The position numbers and the translations under genes are program-made. The notes beneath the pieces were generated by a model. It ran no database searches. It worked only from the letters and a program-made list of their open reading frames with translations, and was not told where the DNA came from. From Rhodocollybia butyracea (taxonomy: Eukaryota > Basidiomycota > Agaricomycetes > Agaricales > Omphalotaceae), in contig JADNRY010000213.1 of NCBI GenBank assembly GCA_015501585.1, positions 1 through 64,000 of the forward strand: a DNA stretch of 64,000 nucleotides. Reading direction: 5' to 3'. Below are positions 21,260 to 38,633 of the stretch, piece by piece (the stretch's first letter is position 1; every line of letters begins with the position of its first letter).

Positions 21260-22513
21260 ATGGCGACACCAACGAAGGCAAAGAGACGACGATTTGCGGT
21301 TTATAACCTACCTGAGTTCGCCCTACCCGGTACGATATTTTGCAAGCTTATCTTTTTCGCCCCAATGATTGTCGATGAATTCAGCCTCAGACATCCTGAT
21401 AATCTTCCTCGCAGACGTTATTCGCGTATACTGCCTCTGGAATCTTCTGACCCCCAATGCATTCAAGGTGGGTTCATTCTAGTATGATAGATAGCAAAAC
21501 GCTTAAAATTTACTATTTAACTTTTTCCGGTCTTGTAGTTGAAAGACTATTTTTGAAAGGCTGGCGCCACTTGAACAAACCAAAACCGACAATCCGTGCT
21601 ATATACAAGATACTTTCCTCAGATCAGAGTCTTGAAGTGTATGCTCGTTATAAGTAAGTGCCAAGGTCCTTGATCACACATTCTCTGACCGCATCCATAG
21701 GTCACAAGTCCAAACAATCAATCTCCTCTCCAAGTTCAACAAGGGAGCAAACGAGCAGCTGTGTTTCCATGGTACTAAACGCTTGTGCTTGCTTGGAGAG
21801 AATAACAGCAAAGTCTTTCCTTGCGAATCGTCTGAATGCTCGTTATGTTGCATTATACAAGGTTCCTTTGACGTTGCCAAATGTGGTAACGCACATTCGT
21901 TCAGAAGGCAAGTTATTCGTTCATGCATGCCGAAGCCCCCCCTTACCAACCTGCCATTACTTAGGTTTGGTGCTGGAATCTATACTACTTCTTGTTCATC
22001 CAGTAAGCACTTCTTTTATTAGCAATCCACATCTCACATTAAGTCTTCTCAGAAGCAGACGATTACTTTTCGTCTGGACGATCAGTACAACAGCATTCTG
22101 CCAGTAACTCTGCGCTCAACACGAATCTGCGGGTTCTATTGGTCAGCCGGGTTGTGGTAGGCAAACCTCATAATCGTCGGCATAATGCGACTCATATGAA
22201 TCAACCACCCACTGGTCACCATTCAGTATGCGATGTGTTTCAATTCCTGTGATTCTTTGTGCTAAATGAAGCGCATGTCTAGGTTGTGGGTCTTCCTGGC
22301 GTGGACCTCAACTATGAAGAAACTGTAGTGTATCGCAATGATGCTATCCGACCTGCCTATCTTGTTGTTTATGGTCCCTCAACACCGCCAGTTGAAAAGA
22401 AGAAAGTGATTCTTTTACCGAACAATTCACTCGATCAGAAGCCGGTAAAACGGATTCACTCGAAGGCGCATACTTTGCTTTCGTCGTTGTTTAAGACACC
22501 AGTGGCCGTATAA
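21260..22513 (+). CDS. PARP-like ADP-ribosyltransferase, compact form
   Basis: Six exons (21260-21467, 21539-21653, 21701-21907, 21965-22002, 22053-22225, 22283-22513) total 972 nt, giving 323 aa. The catalytic core shows the H-Y-E order of PARPs: CFHGT (His), RFGAGIYTTSCSSKADDY (Tyr) and YEETVVYRNDAIRPAYLVVY (Glu before the VVY strand). A CxxxxCSLCCIIQGSFD block between His and Tyr is shared with the gene at 23085. Exon 3 ends AGAAG|GCAAGT, a GC-AG intron that is required to keep the frame. The reaction would be transfer of ADP-ribose from NAD; the target is unknown. The N-terminal part is basic (KAKRRR) and could be nuclear. It is divergent from NADAR B. Confidence 0.8.
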
Positions 22514-23084
22514 TCTTCTGTTCTCACTTCGAGTACTTATTCTTATTTATTTACTTTAATTGCATGACTTCGCGATCTTTACTCCTATACTTATTTTGAA
22601 GGTCGAAAACTATGATCATGTTCTGCTCGCTCTTTCTGTATGTTCATCTCCAGACCTTCCTCTATCTAAACTCATTTACTCCACTTTCGCAGTGTTGCAA
22701 TGTGTGGGATCGAGAACGTGTACCGATCACAGGCTCCGGTTATATGAACGCAAACATTTTGTGTCTTTCTGACGGCCGGTTGACCACTGATTATTGGCAA
22801 GAGTCCTAGAATTTAAGGAATGCAGTGCGATGCCTTCCGTCCCCGGTATGCTTACCACGCCTATTCCGCATTTCGAGATTGTATACGATTGTTGAAACCG
22901 CCTGCAATACCCCGTCTGAACACGCTAAGAGGGTGTTCCGTACCTCCATTCTGTGCCTATTTAAAAAGTATCAGTCTCAACGCTATCCTTCGCACTTGAA
23001 CCTATCAATAATTTCCCTCTTTCATCTGCATTGCATTGCTAGCAGGCGTAGCAAAGCACAGTCGGAGAATCTTACTCGTTACAA
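22514..23084. other. Intergenic, no gene recognised
   Basis: Spacer between two co-oriented PARP-like genes. Short frames here (for example 22825-23118) lack motifs or splice support. Confidence 0.5.
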
Positions 23085-24980
23085 ATGGCTGCTTCTGTTG
23101 CATCTCACATCCCACTAGCGCTCTCTCTGCTACATACCGTAGCAACTCAGTATCCAGGATTGACCAAGTCTCAGCCGACTACTAATGTCAACACTGCTCC
23201 TCCTTCAGCTCCTTCGGCTCCTGCCCCTGCACCTACATTTTCTCTCACTCTTCCCGGATCTGGATCCGGAACCAATGGCAACACTACTGGTTCCAACTCT
23301 GGTACTAGTCAACCACTGCCTGCATCAGGTACAGGAGCAGCAGGACCACTAGCGACACCACCAGCAAGTTCAAGTTCATCCACACTTTGTGACGTACGGT
23401 AGTTTCTTCACGACTAGATTCTTGTCAGCTGCTAACTTCACAGAATTTAGCAATGTCACTTGAAGCCCAAATACGCCGACGGCATCAAGTCACATCTATA
23501 CTGTTCTAAGAGCTGTGCTTCGACCGCAAAGACGACTCTGAGTGGCCATCAAACGCCGTCTCACGGACACCAACATGGAAGTGTATCGGCATTGACCAAC
23601 TGCGATGTAGGTCAAGCTACTCTTAAATCTGTCTATCTAGTACCATCTAATTTTATGTCCTGTAGTTCTGTCATAGTCGACCCAAATTTTCCGGTCATCC
23701 TTTCTGTAGCAAAGCATGTGCGAAGAATGCGAGTTCGAGTTCACATGCCGGCGGAAATCCGAAAGGTAACTGTGGACGTTCGACGACGTATTTGCAGGAT
23801 TTTAATCCTGTTTTCTAGGCACTTGTCAAGCTCCGGGATGTTCAAAGCCCACTCACGTCAACAAGGACGGTACATGCGGAGATTATTGCTCGTTATCACA
23901 TAAAACGTAGAACACCTTTTTATTGATATCTGATAGCTAGCTCACGACCATATAGCCTTGGGGAGACCCTGTGCATTATGTGCGTACAGAGCGTCAAGCA
24001 GACGAATTCCCATTTCTGCTCCAAAGCATGCGCAGACAATGCAGAGATGAAGGGTCCAATGATCTTAGAGGTACCGGCTGGGCACGTTACCTTCAAGAAC
24101 GGTAAGGAACATCGTTTGATTTTGTTCTTCTCCAGTTTCACTCACTTGCTCCGTACTTTACTTTTCCAGTTTCGGATCAGTTCAAATCGTCTTGGCGGCA
24201 TCCTGGGACGAAATGCCCGACAGTGAAGCGAGTTTACAAGATTGTGTCAACATCTGCTTCGCTCGCTGGGTACAATTCGTATAAATCCGCTGTCGAGGCA
24301 AAGGGAAAGTTCGTTTCTTCGGGACGAAGTGCAGGTTAGTGTCTTTGCCGCGGTTTGCCGTTGTCTTCATCTTATTCTTGCAGGAAACGAGAACAGGAGG
24401 TGGCATGGCACAAGACGCGAGTGTCATCTAGGCGACAAGGGGCAAACGCAGTTTTGTGGCTCGCAGACATGCTCTTTGTGTTGTATTGTCAGGACGTCGT
24501 TTGATTTGACTCTTTTTGGAAAGAAGACCGGGTGGGGGAGGTATGTGTTTGAGGCTTTGTGCTATTCGTATTCGCGTGTGTTTACGAACGTGTACTAGGT
24601 TTGGTCGAGGAATTTATACAACCTCGACTTCATCCAAGTGAGTCTTCCATTCGCATCCGACATTCATTTTTCAATGACCCTAATCCGTGTAGATCCAACG
24701 ACTACTCGCATAATGAATGCCGCTCCTCGCTCAAAGCGATCTTGTTGAACAAGGTCATTGTTGGGAAGGGTTGTAAGTTGACGCAGGATAGCGTGTCACT
24801 CACCGCACCTCCTCAGGGATACGACTCGGTGCGTGCACCCCCTTGTGCTCGTGATTGTTAAATATTCTGATTGTTACTTAGGTACTCGCAGAGAAAGGCG
24901 GAAGTCTAAATTATGACGAGCTGGTCGTGTACACGAATGATGCTATCCGACCGTCGTTCCTAGTCATGTATGAGGCATAA
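23085..24980 (+). CDS. PARP-like ADP-ribosyltransferase with Cys-rich zinc modules
   Basis: Ten exons (23085-23393, 23451-23606, 23666-23765, 23819-23906, 23956-24101, 24170-24334, 24384-24540, 24599-24637, 24693-24828, 24882-24980) total 1395 nt, giving 464 aa. A Pro/Ser/Gly-rich N-terminus (1-100) is followed by four Cys modules. Three have the form C-x2-C, spacer, H-x-(Y/F)CSK-x-C (CDQC..HLYCSKSC, CDFC..HPFCSKAC, CIMC..SHFCSKAC); one is divergent (CQAPGC..CGDYC). The C-terminal half is PARP-like: RRWHGTRR (His), FGRGIYTTSTSSKSNDYS (Tyr), NYDELVVYTNDAIRP (Glu). FCSK-type fingers probably bind zinc and nucleic acid or protein. The shared C-SLCC insert marks it as a relative of the gene at 21260. 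Target unknown. Confidence 0.82.
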
Positions 24981-25248
24981 ACCCCGCAACCAGGATTAGG
25001 ATTAGGACGTTTTATTTATTGGTTTGTCGATATGCGGCTTTCCCACCTAGGCTATTAATTATGATATGTAGGTGTTGTTAAAATCAAGTATATTATTGTT
25101 ATATGCATCCTCTTTGCATCTTCACGGGGCGGATTTTACACTGACACGAAACGCCTCTAATAGTGCAGGGATGATTACTGGTCGTGAGCATTCTCGCTGG
25201 ACGTCTTCTAATACCCACTCCACCCGGACACGCTCTTCCTTTCTGATA

Positions 25249-26111
25249 TTAGTACACTCTCGGCTTCGAGTATTTGTTCCTGCACACCTGGAGTGGAGTC
25301 AGAAGAGAGATTGAACGTGACGAGTGGATGTCCTCACTATTACAGCCATCCGGTTCTGGGAGCGTTTCGGATGACATTACCTCCCTGTACTTCTCTTCCA
25401 ACGCGTTCATCTTCATCTGCAGCTCCCAGAATTCGTTCGTTAGCAACGCGATTGTTGGTTCGGTTGTATCTTCTACTTCCGGTAGAACAATCTTGGCTGG
25501 ATTACTTGGACGTGCTTTGCGCGGGAGTGCGGCGTCTGGAAAGAAGAGCGATAGATCATTGGCTTCAACCTTGGAGTTCTGCTTTGTAAATTAATTCAGA
25601 GATGAAGTAGGTTGTATTTGTACCTTTGTCCGAGTAATTTCTTTACGGTCGACGCTGCATTGTTCATCCCCTTCATTCCAAGCTTTCTTCGAGCTGTTTT
25701 CCTTCCTCGTGAACGGATGCTCCCGCAACTCCAAACACGCTTGCTCGAACTTGACTTTCTGATCTTGTGAATTAGAAAAGCGTTTTAAAAAACTCCCTTT
25801 CATTCAGCGTACCTTTGATTCGGCCGATATCGATATCCGTTCTCGCGTCCTCGTGTTGCGTCGTTCATAATCATCTCTTTCTGCTCGAGCTTCTTCTTCT
25901 TCTTTGTAGATAAAGGAGTACGCGGAGAATCTCGCTTTACTGCAGAACCGTTTTGACTCGGTAGTGACGAAGATCGACGGAGGGCTTTAGGAGCTGTTGG
26001 TATGGGTACGCGTAGAGCTCTTGGGCCGGTTGGAACATTAGAGCCGATTTGCAAGTTTTCAGGTCGCAATTTAGCTGGAGCATTCAAAGAGGCTGAGGTG
26101 AGGAAAGACAT
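25249..26111 (-). CDS. Hypothetical coiled-coil/basic protein, exon joins uncertain
   Basis: The ATG at 26111 opens a basic, Ser/Pro-rich N-terminus (MSFLTSASLNAPAKLRPENL, then a KKKKK run). A helix-like segment (KVKFEQACLELREHP) occupies about 25660-25765, and a C-terminal segment with LLTNEFWELQMKMNALEEKYRE, coiled-coil in character, ends at 25249. The intron at about 25591-25632 joins cleanly in phase. The join between the first and second segments near 25813-25860 does not keep frame with any GT-AG pair I tried, so either a small exon was missed or there is a 1-nt lesion. I do not recognise the family. Confidence 0.4.
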
Positions 26112-26465
26112 GTTCCACAATAAGAACTGATAGACGTTACATTATAAGTAAAACTTCCTTTTGTTTTTCCTATTTGGGTAAACCGCCGATCCATTGTATC
26201 CACTGTACAAACGTTAATTCCAACTTTCCTTGAGGAGAAATAGCTGGTAGCTGGATCCGTTCACGACGGCTATTTGGATTGTAATTTGTTACGGCTTCCA
26301 TCATTTGAGGCCGGCATCATGTATGTTCACTGGTAACGTGGCCACTAGCCGCAGCAACGCAATACGCGAGACGACGGCTTCTGCACTAGACTCTCTCTGA
26401 CTCTAAAGCGGATCCGAAACGCATACATTTATATATATGTCTTTGCCGCGGGACACTCATCCAGC

Positions 26466-32191
<5,726 letters not shown>

Positions 32192-32610
32192 ACAGGTTTT
32201 TTTCTCAAGTTGTATCGTTAGTTTGTATAATCAGCCCCACTTAGTTACATTCTTGATAGTAAAGTATATACCTCCTACTAATTAATCTACCCAGCTCAAA
32301 GGCGCAGAGGTCATGGCAGAGGATTAGAGATGACGACTGGGGCGTTCGGAACTGGTAGAGGTTTCGTCGGCTTCTTGGTATAAGCTTTCTTGCGAGACTG
32401 CTTGTCAAGCTCAGCACGAAGCTGATCGATTTGCACTTGCTGCTCCGCAATCTGGCTGAACGAGGAAAGATTGTGTAGTAAGGGTGGCAATCAAGGTTCA
32501 ATAAAACACACCTGCGCAATGCTTGTTCCGTGATTGCAGCTTTAACTTGTTTCTGTGGGGCAGCCTTTTCAGACTGACGAGCGCATTTTTGAAGGGTTTT
32601 GATCTTCCTG

Positions 32611-32753
32611 TGTTGGTATGAGCCGAGACGCTGTACGTAGTTTACGGTCCGTAGTCACATGTTACACTACTTGCTTGTCTTAATACCCTTAATACCACGT
32701 CGTCGTTTATCGTTCGCGTCCTTTTGTGGATATCCTGGGTCCAAAGTTTAACA
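32611..32753 (+). repeat. 5' LTR of the gag-only Copia element
   Basis: 143 bp; identical to the 3' LTR except for a 25-bp extra segment and about three substitutions. Confidence 0.85.
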
Positions 32754-32910
32754 GGTTATAGGCAAGTGTTAACCACTGCTCTGCTGCTCAACTATTTCCT
32801 AGGTCTTTTCCTATTGTTAGCTGTCATGATCAGCACCTCCCTTTTTATTGCCTGCTGTCATGATCAGCTACCTCTATCCCATCCTTTCTCATCCGCCATC
32901 TTATTCTATC

Positions 32911-34161
32911 ATGGTCAAACCTTCTGATATTGTCAAACTCATGGGTACTAACTACTGGACCTGGAAGAACCAAGCCCAAGCTTTATTGCTTGCAGGAGGG
33001 TACTGGAATGCTGTTGATCCCTCAGTACCTGTCCCAAATGGTGCTGTACAAGCCAGAGCTTGGACTAGTGACAATCTGAAAGCTTATGGGATGCTCTACC
33101 TCACATTGAGCCCAGATGTCTGCATCAAGGTAGACAATGTAGGTGTTTCAAACAGTGGCCGTCTTCTTTGGGCACAACTTGAAGCCTTCTATACATGATC
33201 AGACCCCGCTACTCGTTTGTTACTCATGTCCCAGTTCCAATCCATCACCCATGACATTCGGAAACCTGCCGATACTTTCCTTCAGCAGGTGCTCAGCATT
33301 GAGTGTCAGCTTCATGCTATCGCCGTTGCCCTTCCTACTTCTTTCGTTCAGGATAAAATCCTGGGTGGTCTCTCTGCGGTTTATGGTCCTATCATCACAG
33401 TCCTACAGAATGAATCGCCTCAGAAATCTGTCGCTGACATGATCACTATGATTAATGCCTGGGAGCTTAGTGACCTGCAGAAATGGGATTCCTTGATCAA
33501 GGTTGCACATTCTGGGGGTGATTGGGTTCCTGCTCTGCCTTCTCCCAATCATGGGGGTGAGAGTGAAGAAGCACTTTACACTTCTCAATCCTGTCCTCGG
33601 CAGTCTTCTCATTTTAACCCATCATCTAACTCATTGACTCAGGCCTTACCAGAATTTGATTGGACTAACACCAAGCAGCAAACCAATGTCTGCTACCGAT
33701 GCGGTCAATCTGGTCACTTTGCTCAATATTGCATATCGGTAATGCCTGATGATGTCCGCCAAAGCATTATCCACAATTTTTCCAAATATGCTGCACTTTT
33801 AACTGAACCTGCTGAACCTCAGGCTGCCCCTCCAATGCAGCATGAAGCTCTTGCAGTTATGGACCTACCTCTCACCATTGACCCTGATGCCATGTCCCCT
33901 GAAGTACGTGAAGCATGGCTCAGTACTGTTACTCTATCAGAGGCCCACACTGCAATTCTCACTCCTGATTCATCAGCTCCTTCATCTCCTACTGATGCAA
34001 CAGTGAGCTCTACTCCTAATAGTGCTAGGAAGAAGAAGAAAAAGAAGAAAGGGAAATCATCATTGGGCATGTCTAGTGTTACTCATTCTTTTGAGGAGTT
34101 GAATCTTGCAGATGCAGCTACCTTGAGTGAGATTGAGGCGGATGAATATGAAGGTTTTTAG
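32911..34161 (+). pseudogene. gag: Copia gag with CCHC zinc knuckle
   Basis: The ATG at 32911 (MVKPSDIVKLMGTNYWTWK) starts a UBN2/Copia-type Gag: the LMGTNYWTWKNQ opening, then WELSDLQKW, and a nucleic-acid-binding CYRCGQSGHFAQYC knuckle near 33690. The tail is acidic and contains a Lys-rich run (ARKKKKKKKGK). One in-frame TGA at 33196-33198 interrupts the frame after FYT; the rest is open to 34161. A single C-to-T change in CGA would explain the stop. If the stop is read as such, only about 95 residues are made. Confidence 0.82.
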
Positions 34162-36118
34162 TCGATATTAGGCCTAAAATCGGCCTAAGGCGTGTAACCA
34201 TACATTTTGACACTTTGTATGTGTTATACAATGCAATAAGAGAGTTATACGGAGCCCGAGCGTGATAGCTGTTGCCGAGGCAAAGAACTTAACAATAATA
34301 CTCAGTGAGCCATGAAGGTACGCCCACAAGCGTAGCCTAGAGCCAAGCTAGCAAGGATACCTGGACTGCCCGGAGATGTAATGCTAGATTGTCAATCTAG
34401 TTATACCCAAAAGTGTAGACTCTCTAAACTACAGGACATCTCGAAGCGGGATAAGTACTAAGCCAACGCGTTACTCGAGGGAAGGAATTATGAGGGAAGG
34501 CATCCCTCACACTAAGACCCCCAACGAGCTATGTTAAGATGTGGACTTTACAGTCCGTAACAATGGACCAGAGCGATCCCGAGGAAACCGTAGAGATCTA
34601 TTCGCGGCACCAGTCGCAACCGTGAGGACAGTAGAAACATGCTTAGCGGTCCTACGGAAAGCTACGTGCCGGGATAGCCTTGGCAAATCGAAACATTTGA
34701 TCTTAGAAATCATACGCGGAAGGTCTTATCCGTTAAAGCCGACTATCGGGAATCACTTGTACATACTCAGCGCAGTTGCTCGAGATTATCATAAGTGGTG
34801 TCGTTGGAAAGCTAGATAACAGGCCTTCTCGAGAGAATGTTAATCACACTCAGGATGGACAGAACTATCCGGGGAATAGAATGAAACTCACCCAAGGGAA
34901 ACCGGGCGGCGAGTGATCATGAAGCGTAAAGGTACTCCTGACCCGGAGAATTGTGGAGTAATTGGAGAAACCTCACTCGGATCAAAACAATCTAAAACTA
35001 TGTTAATCCTCACAAAATCATATTTTACCTCTGATATATACCCAAGGATGGACTATTTCTTTATTGTGTGTACCATATATAGGCTGGAGTTTCCTTTCCG
35101 AGCCAGATTCCTCTGTTCCACTCTCTTTCCGTCTCTCTCCGTATCTGTTTCATCTATTTTTCATATTAAACTCTCTCTACTCAGTATATAAGCCAGATAT
35201 ATTTATTCAATAAGACAAGTTTCTTGCCCTCGACTTGACTGCTAAGACCAGTGCTCCGTAGAACGTCCCCACGGGATCAGTAGCGTGACGCCTCCTGACT
35301 TGGTTATCTTAAGAAAGTAATAAACTTCACACGCTTTGCAAAGCCCATTTATATCTTGATTGAATTTAAGTGTGTAGAGTTCTCTTGAACTCCAGATCAA
35401 CTCAAATCTAGTTGCTTCCTTAGAGGGGACGGCTTCTAGTAAGGGATTATTCGGCTCCAGAGTGAGGGTTCCTTAGTTGACTTCTTCACGAAGTTAGATG
35501 AGCCACTAAGATTGTGGTACGAGTTCCTAGTGATTAAGTTCACTCACAATATCGTAGCTTGGCCCAGAGTTTTGGTCGAGGACTTTACGGTGTCACAGCA
35601 GCTAGTGCCAGAGTTTGCCTAGGGTTGCTGACAAACCTCGAGATTACTATTCTAGCTAGAGCCAGAGTTTGCCTAGGAGAATCTTAGTTTCGTTGTATTG
35701 GTTTTGGTTTTGGTTAATTGATTTGGACATACACACCTGGTTCCCTCGTACACTCGTACACCCCAACTAGGCTTCTCTCGACTTAGTTCTAAGAGTTGTC
35801 TAAGCTTAGTTACCCACGTTAGCGCTACAGTCTTGAACCTGGAGCAGTTGCGCGTGTACATCCGATATTACAAGACTTTCCCCTGGGGAATCTCTGACAA
35901 CCCGCCCTCACTCCCTTACATATCGATAGTCTGGTTAGGTGCGGTAGTGTTTTTGTTAGGTTGTTTTATAGCACCTTTCGCATACCTACATGTAAATACC
36001 CAAATATCGATTATCTCTTTTCATTTTTACTGCTTTTAGTCATCTGGTGATCCACATTATTGAACAGTTTACTTTCTATGTAGATATAGTTTCTGGGGGT
36101 GTCTCGGCTCAGGGGGTG
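34162..36118 (+). other. Non-coding, hairpin-rich internal region of the Copia element
   Basis: No ORF of substance. The first 800 bp contain several clean short hairpins: CTAGATTG-T-CAATCTAG (34384-34400), GAGGGA-AGGCA-TCCCTC (34492-34508) and GGACT-TTAC-AGTCC (34543-34556). Further on, a 17-bp direct repeat (GCCAGAGTTTGCCTAGG) occurs at 35607 and 35661. It could be a packaging or replication RNA structure or captured RNA sequence. Confidence 0.45.
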
Positions 36119-36236
36119 TGTTGGTATGAGCCGAGACGCTGTACGTAGTTTACGGTCTGTAGTCACATGTTACACTACTTGCTTGTCTTAATATGTTCGC
36201 GTCCTTTTGTGGATATCCCGGGTCCAAAGTTTAACA
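36119..36236 (+). repeat. 3' LTR of the gag-only Copia element
   Basis: 118 bp, preceded by a purine tract and followed by the TCCTG duplication. Confidence 0.85.
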
Positions 36237-36784
36237 TCCTGTGATCGTAGAAACTCTTTTGTGTGAGCTAAAATGTCCTGAACTCTGCGAAGAGGACTTT
36301 GCTCATTGGGAGCGTCAAGTTAGTCTGAGTCAAACCGGAAATTGAATACTTTGGAAACATAAGTACCTTGTTGGGCTGTTGTGAAGCTATCCATTTGTCT
36401 ACACAAATACGGACATGCAGAATTTCTTCTTTGGTGGTATCATGAACCTGGATCATCCGCTTCAAAAGGTCTACCTCTACCTTCTCTTCCTTTTGTGCTA
36501 CCTCTTCATCCTGTGCTACCTCATCCTTCTGGGCACACGATATGTGATCGACATGGGAGCTTCTGCACTTCACCACAAAAGAAGATTTCCCGGCACATAG
36601 GGCATTTTGTGGGGGATACTTGATCAAGACACCTGAAGTAAACATAATTACCTTGAGTATGTTTGTTGAACAAATTGATTAAGCTCGCTCTGCACAAAAT
36701 ATATGGCCTTGAGTAAGAAAAATAATCAGAGACGAAAAGTATGTTTAGTAGAAGGCTTTCATACTGCAGTTGATAATATGAGGG

Positions 36785-37070
36785 GTCCATTGAGGATTCC
36801 CCCAGTCGTGGGTCTCGGAACAAATGTCACAGCTACTGGAAGGGTCAACTTCGATTAGCATTTACGGTCAGAGAAGAACTTAACAGGGCCGGTGCAAGAG
36901 CAAGGGGGCATGACCCGGAAGCATGGTCATCTTTTGAGGTGCCTAGTGGTTGGGTCCTTGTGCCCTTGGGCCTTGAGGCAAAGAAGTTTCCTCCGCAAGG
37001 CGTGAAACTGTGATGTTTGCCTTTTAGACTCTTCACATGATAGAGTCTGTTCGGATGAGGTAGTACCCAC
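36785..37070. other. No gene recognised
   Basis: Upstream flank of the RING-like gene, up to the point where similarity to the ABC gene begins. Nothing recognisable. Confidence 0.4.
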
Positions 37071-37513
37071 TTGGTCACTGTATGCGAACTGATGCACTGG
37101 AACTGATTTCACTTCTGCAAAGAACCTGTTTATTGCCATAAGACGGAACTGACAGACCTAACGATACAAAAGTTTAGTTCTGGACTCTGAAGATCCGAAG
37201 TCCGGGACAATGGTCAGCCACCCCATTCATCTTTGGGACATTGAACCAACTCAATGGTGCTGTTTTTGAAAGGGCTTGAGCGCTGGAGAGACAATTCTTA
37301 CTTTAGCATTAATCAGAGCCCTAGTCAAGAACAGTCAGTTCATTGTCCTTGTGCGACTTGGGTACGAGTTGGCCGATTCAACAAAACAATCCAGTCTGGA
37401 TTTTGTGTCATTCGGGCTGCCAATAACTATCTGTAACGCCGTGCGCAGCGCGGCAATCCCCAACTCTGATCTTCACCAAACTGTTATACCAATTTGCAAA
37501 TTAATGGCATATA

Positions 37514-38059
37514 CAGTCTTTGACCAGCCAATGAGACAAATTTCGGTAATCTGCCTTGCTATCTCCCATTAACCAAAACTTGAGAAATAAATGACTACAA
37601 TACCTTTCTATAATCAATAACAACCTTCTGTGATTTTTTCGAATTTTTAAAATGATAATTGCAAGTAAGACAGACAAAAAAGTCATTTTTGCCGTGAATG
37701 AGACAAGCTGTCACATGCGGCATAAACCCGCCTGTAACTGCTTGTCCCAATGTCTGTTGGGGCTCCTTGTCATGAACTTTTTAGATAGCAACTGCCACTT
37801 GGATGCAATGTACTACTAGTGTCAAGGCTTTAAGCTATGTTTCTGAAAAAATTGCCATGCCCATACTACAAAAACTGATGATTTCATGTTAGGGTCTTGA
37901 AAAACCTTAATACAGAATAAGCATAAATGGGCTACTTGGACCGAGAACTTGTTCAGAGCGTGTAAGATGAATATATCTATTCATAAAATATTTGTGGAAG
38001 TGTACAAGTAGAAGGAGTGGCCATTCTCATTGTTTGTCTCATTGGCTGGTCAAAGACTG
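37514..38059. mobile_element. Tc1/mariner-type MITE (546 bp)
   Basis: 27-bp inverted ends beginning CAGTCTTTGACCAGC, flanked by TA on both sides (37512-37513, 38060-38061). TA duplication and CAGT ends are typical of Tc1/mariner. No coding capacity. It lies in the first foreign block that splits the ABC copy. Confidence 0.78.
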
Positions 38060-38633
38060 TACTATAGATTTTCTTCATGTACAAAGAGAACACGACAAGG
38101 AATTCTAATTGAACCTGATTACCCATGCATGAACTCCAATAAGAGTGCATGCCACTGCATTTGTATAGTAATTACATATCATTAGTATGTGGAACAGCGG
38201 GGGAGAACTGCCAATGGGACAAAATCCTCAACGTTTATAAGCCCATTAACATTTTTTATAGTGAGGAACAACTGTTCCTTCATAGATAACACATCTGCAT
38301 CAGCAGCACCAAGAATCTCTTTTGAACAGACACAAAGGTTTTATTTATGTAAACTTGAAGCCAGGATGTAAAACATAGGCTGTGCGAATTGCCTCCACTG
38401 TTATCAGTATGACATCATTTAATCAATGTGAGAACTAATTGCCTCGGTCAAAGAAATTCGGAACATCAGATAAAAATCAGGACCACAAAGCCCTCCCTTC
38501 CCTTTGGTCAGAGTCAGGGATTGTGTATCGTATACATGAGTTACAGCACCCGAGTCAGGGCTGAAGCCTCTACAGTCCTTTACATACCGGGGGGCTGATG
38601 TGTCTATCTACTATTTTCTACTATTTACAAATG

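Larger units (their letters stand above)
32611..36236 (+). mobile_element. Gag-only Copia-type LTR element (3.6 kb)
   Basis: LTRs start TGTTGGTATGAGCC and end AAAGTTTAACA, and TCCTG flanks the element (32606-32610 and 36237-36241). LTR1 (143 bp) has a 25-bp segment that LTR2 (118 bp) lacks. A purine tract AGGGGGTG precedes the 3' LTR. Only gag is coded; the place of pol is taken by about 1.95 kb of non-coding sequence. This is a non-autonomous, LARD-like derivative. Confidence 0.87.
32311..36784 (-). pseudogene. RING-like/coiled-coil gene split by a Copia element
   Basis: From the ATG at 36784 (MDPSYYQL) the frame passes a small intron and reaches a RING-type first half, CPMCREIFFCGEVQKLPC then HIVC, near 36540-36600. 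It then stops, while the downstream frame (EEVAQKEEKVEVDLLKRM, then KWIASQQPNK) is one nucleotide out. Further exons LTQKSFYDHRKIKTLQ and SQIAEQQVQIDQLRAELDKQ, ending NPLP and stop at 32311, join in phase by GT-AG introns. A Copia element lies inside the exon encoding FYDH. The second half of the RING was not found, so an E3 ligase role is only a guess. Converges with the ABC gene. Confidence 0.45.

Noticed and set aside
22825..23118. 97-codon ORF between the PARP-like genes
   Set aside because: Overlaps the true start at 23085 in another frame and has no recognisable domain.
34162..35000. Possible group I or group II intron RNA
   Set aside because: Hairpins are present but I could not find the conserved core elements (P/Q/R/S or domain V).
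37430..37460. TGTAACGC at 37432 as a further LTR start of the 1101 family
   Set aside because: Only the first eight bases match; the following sequence is different and no matching end is found.
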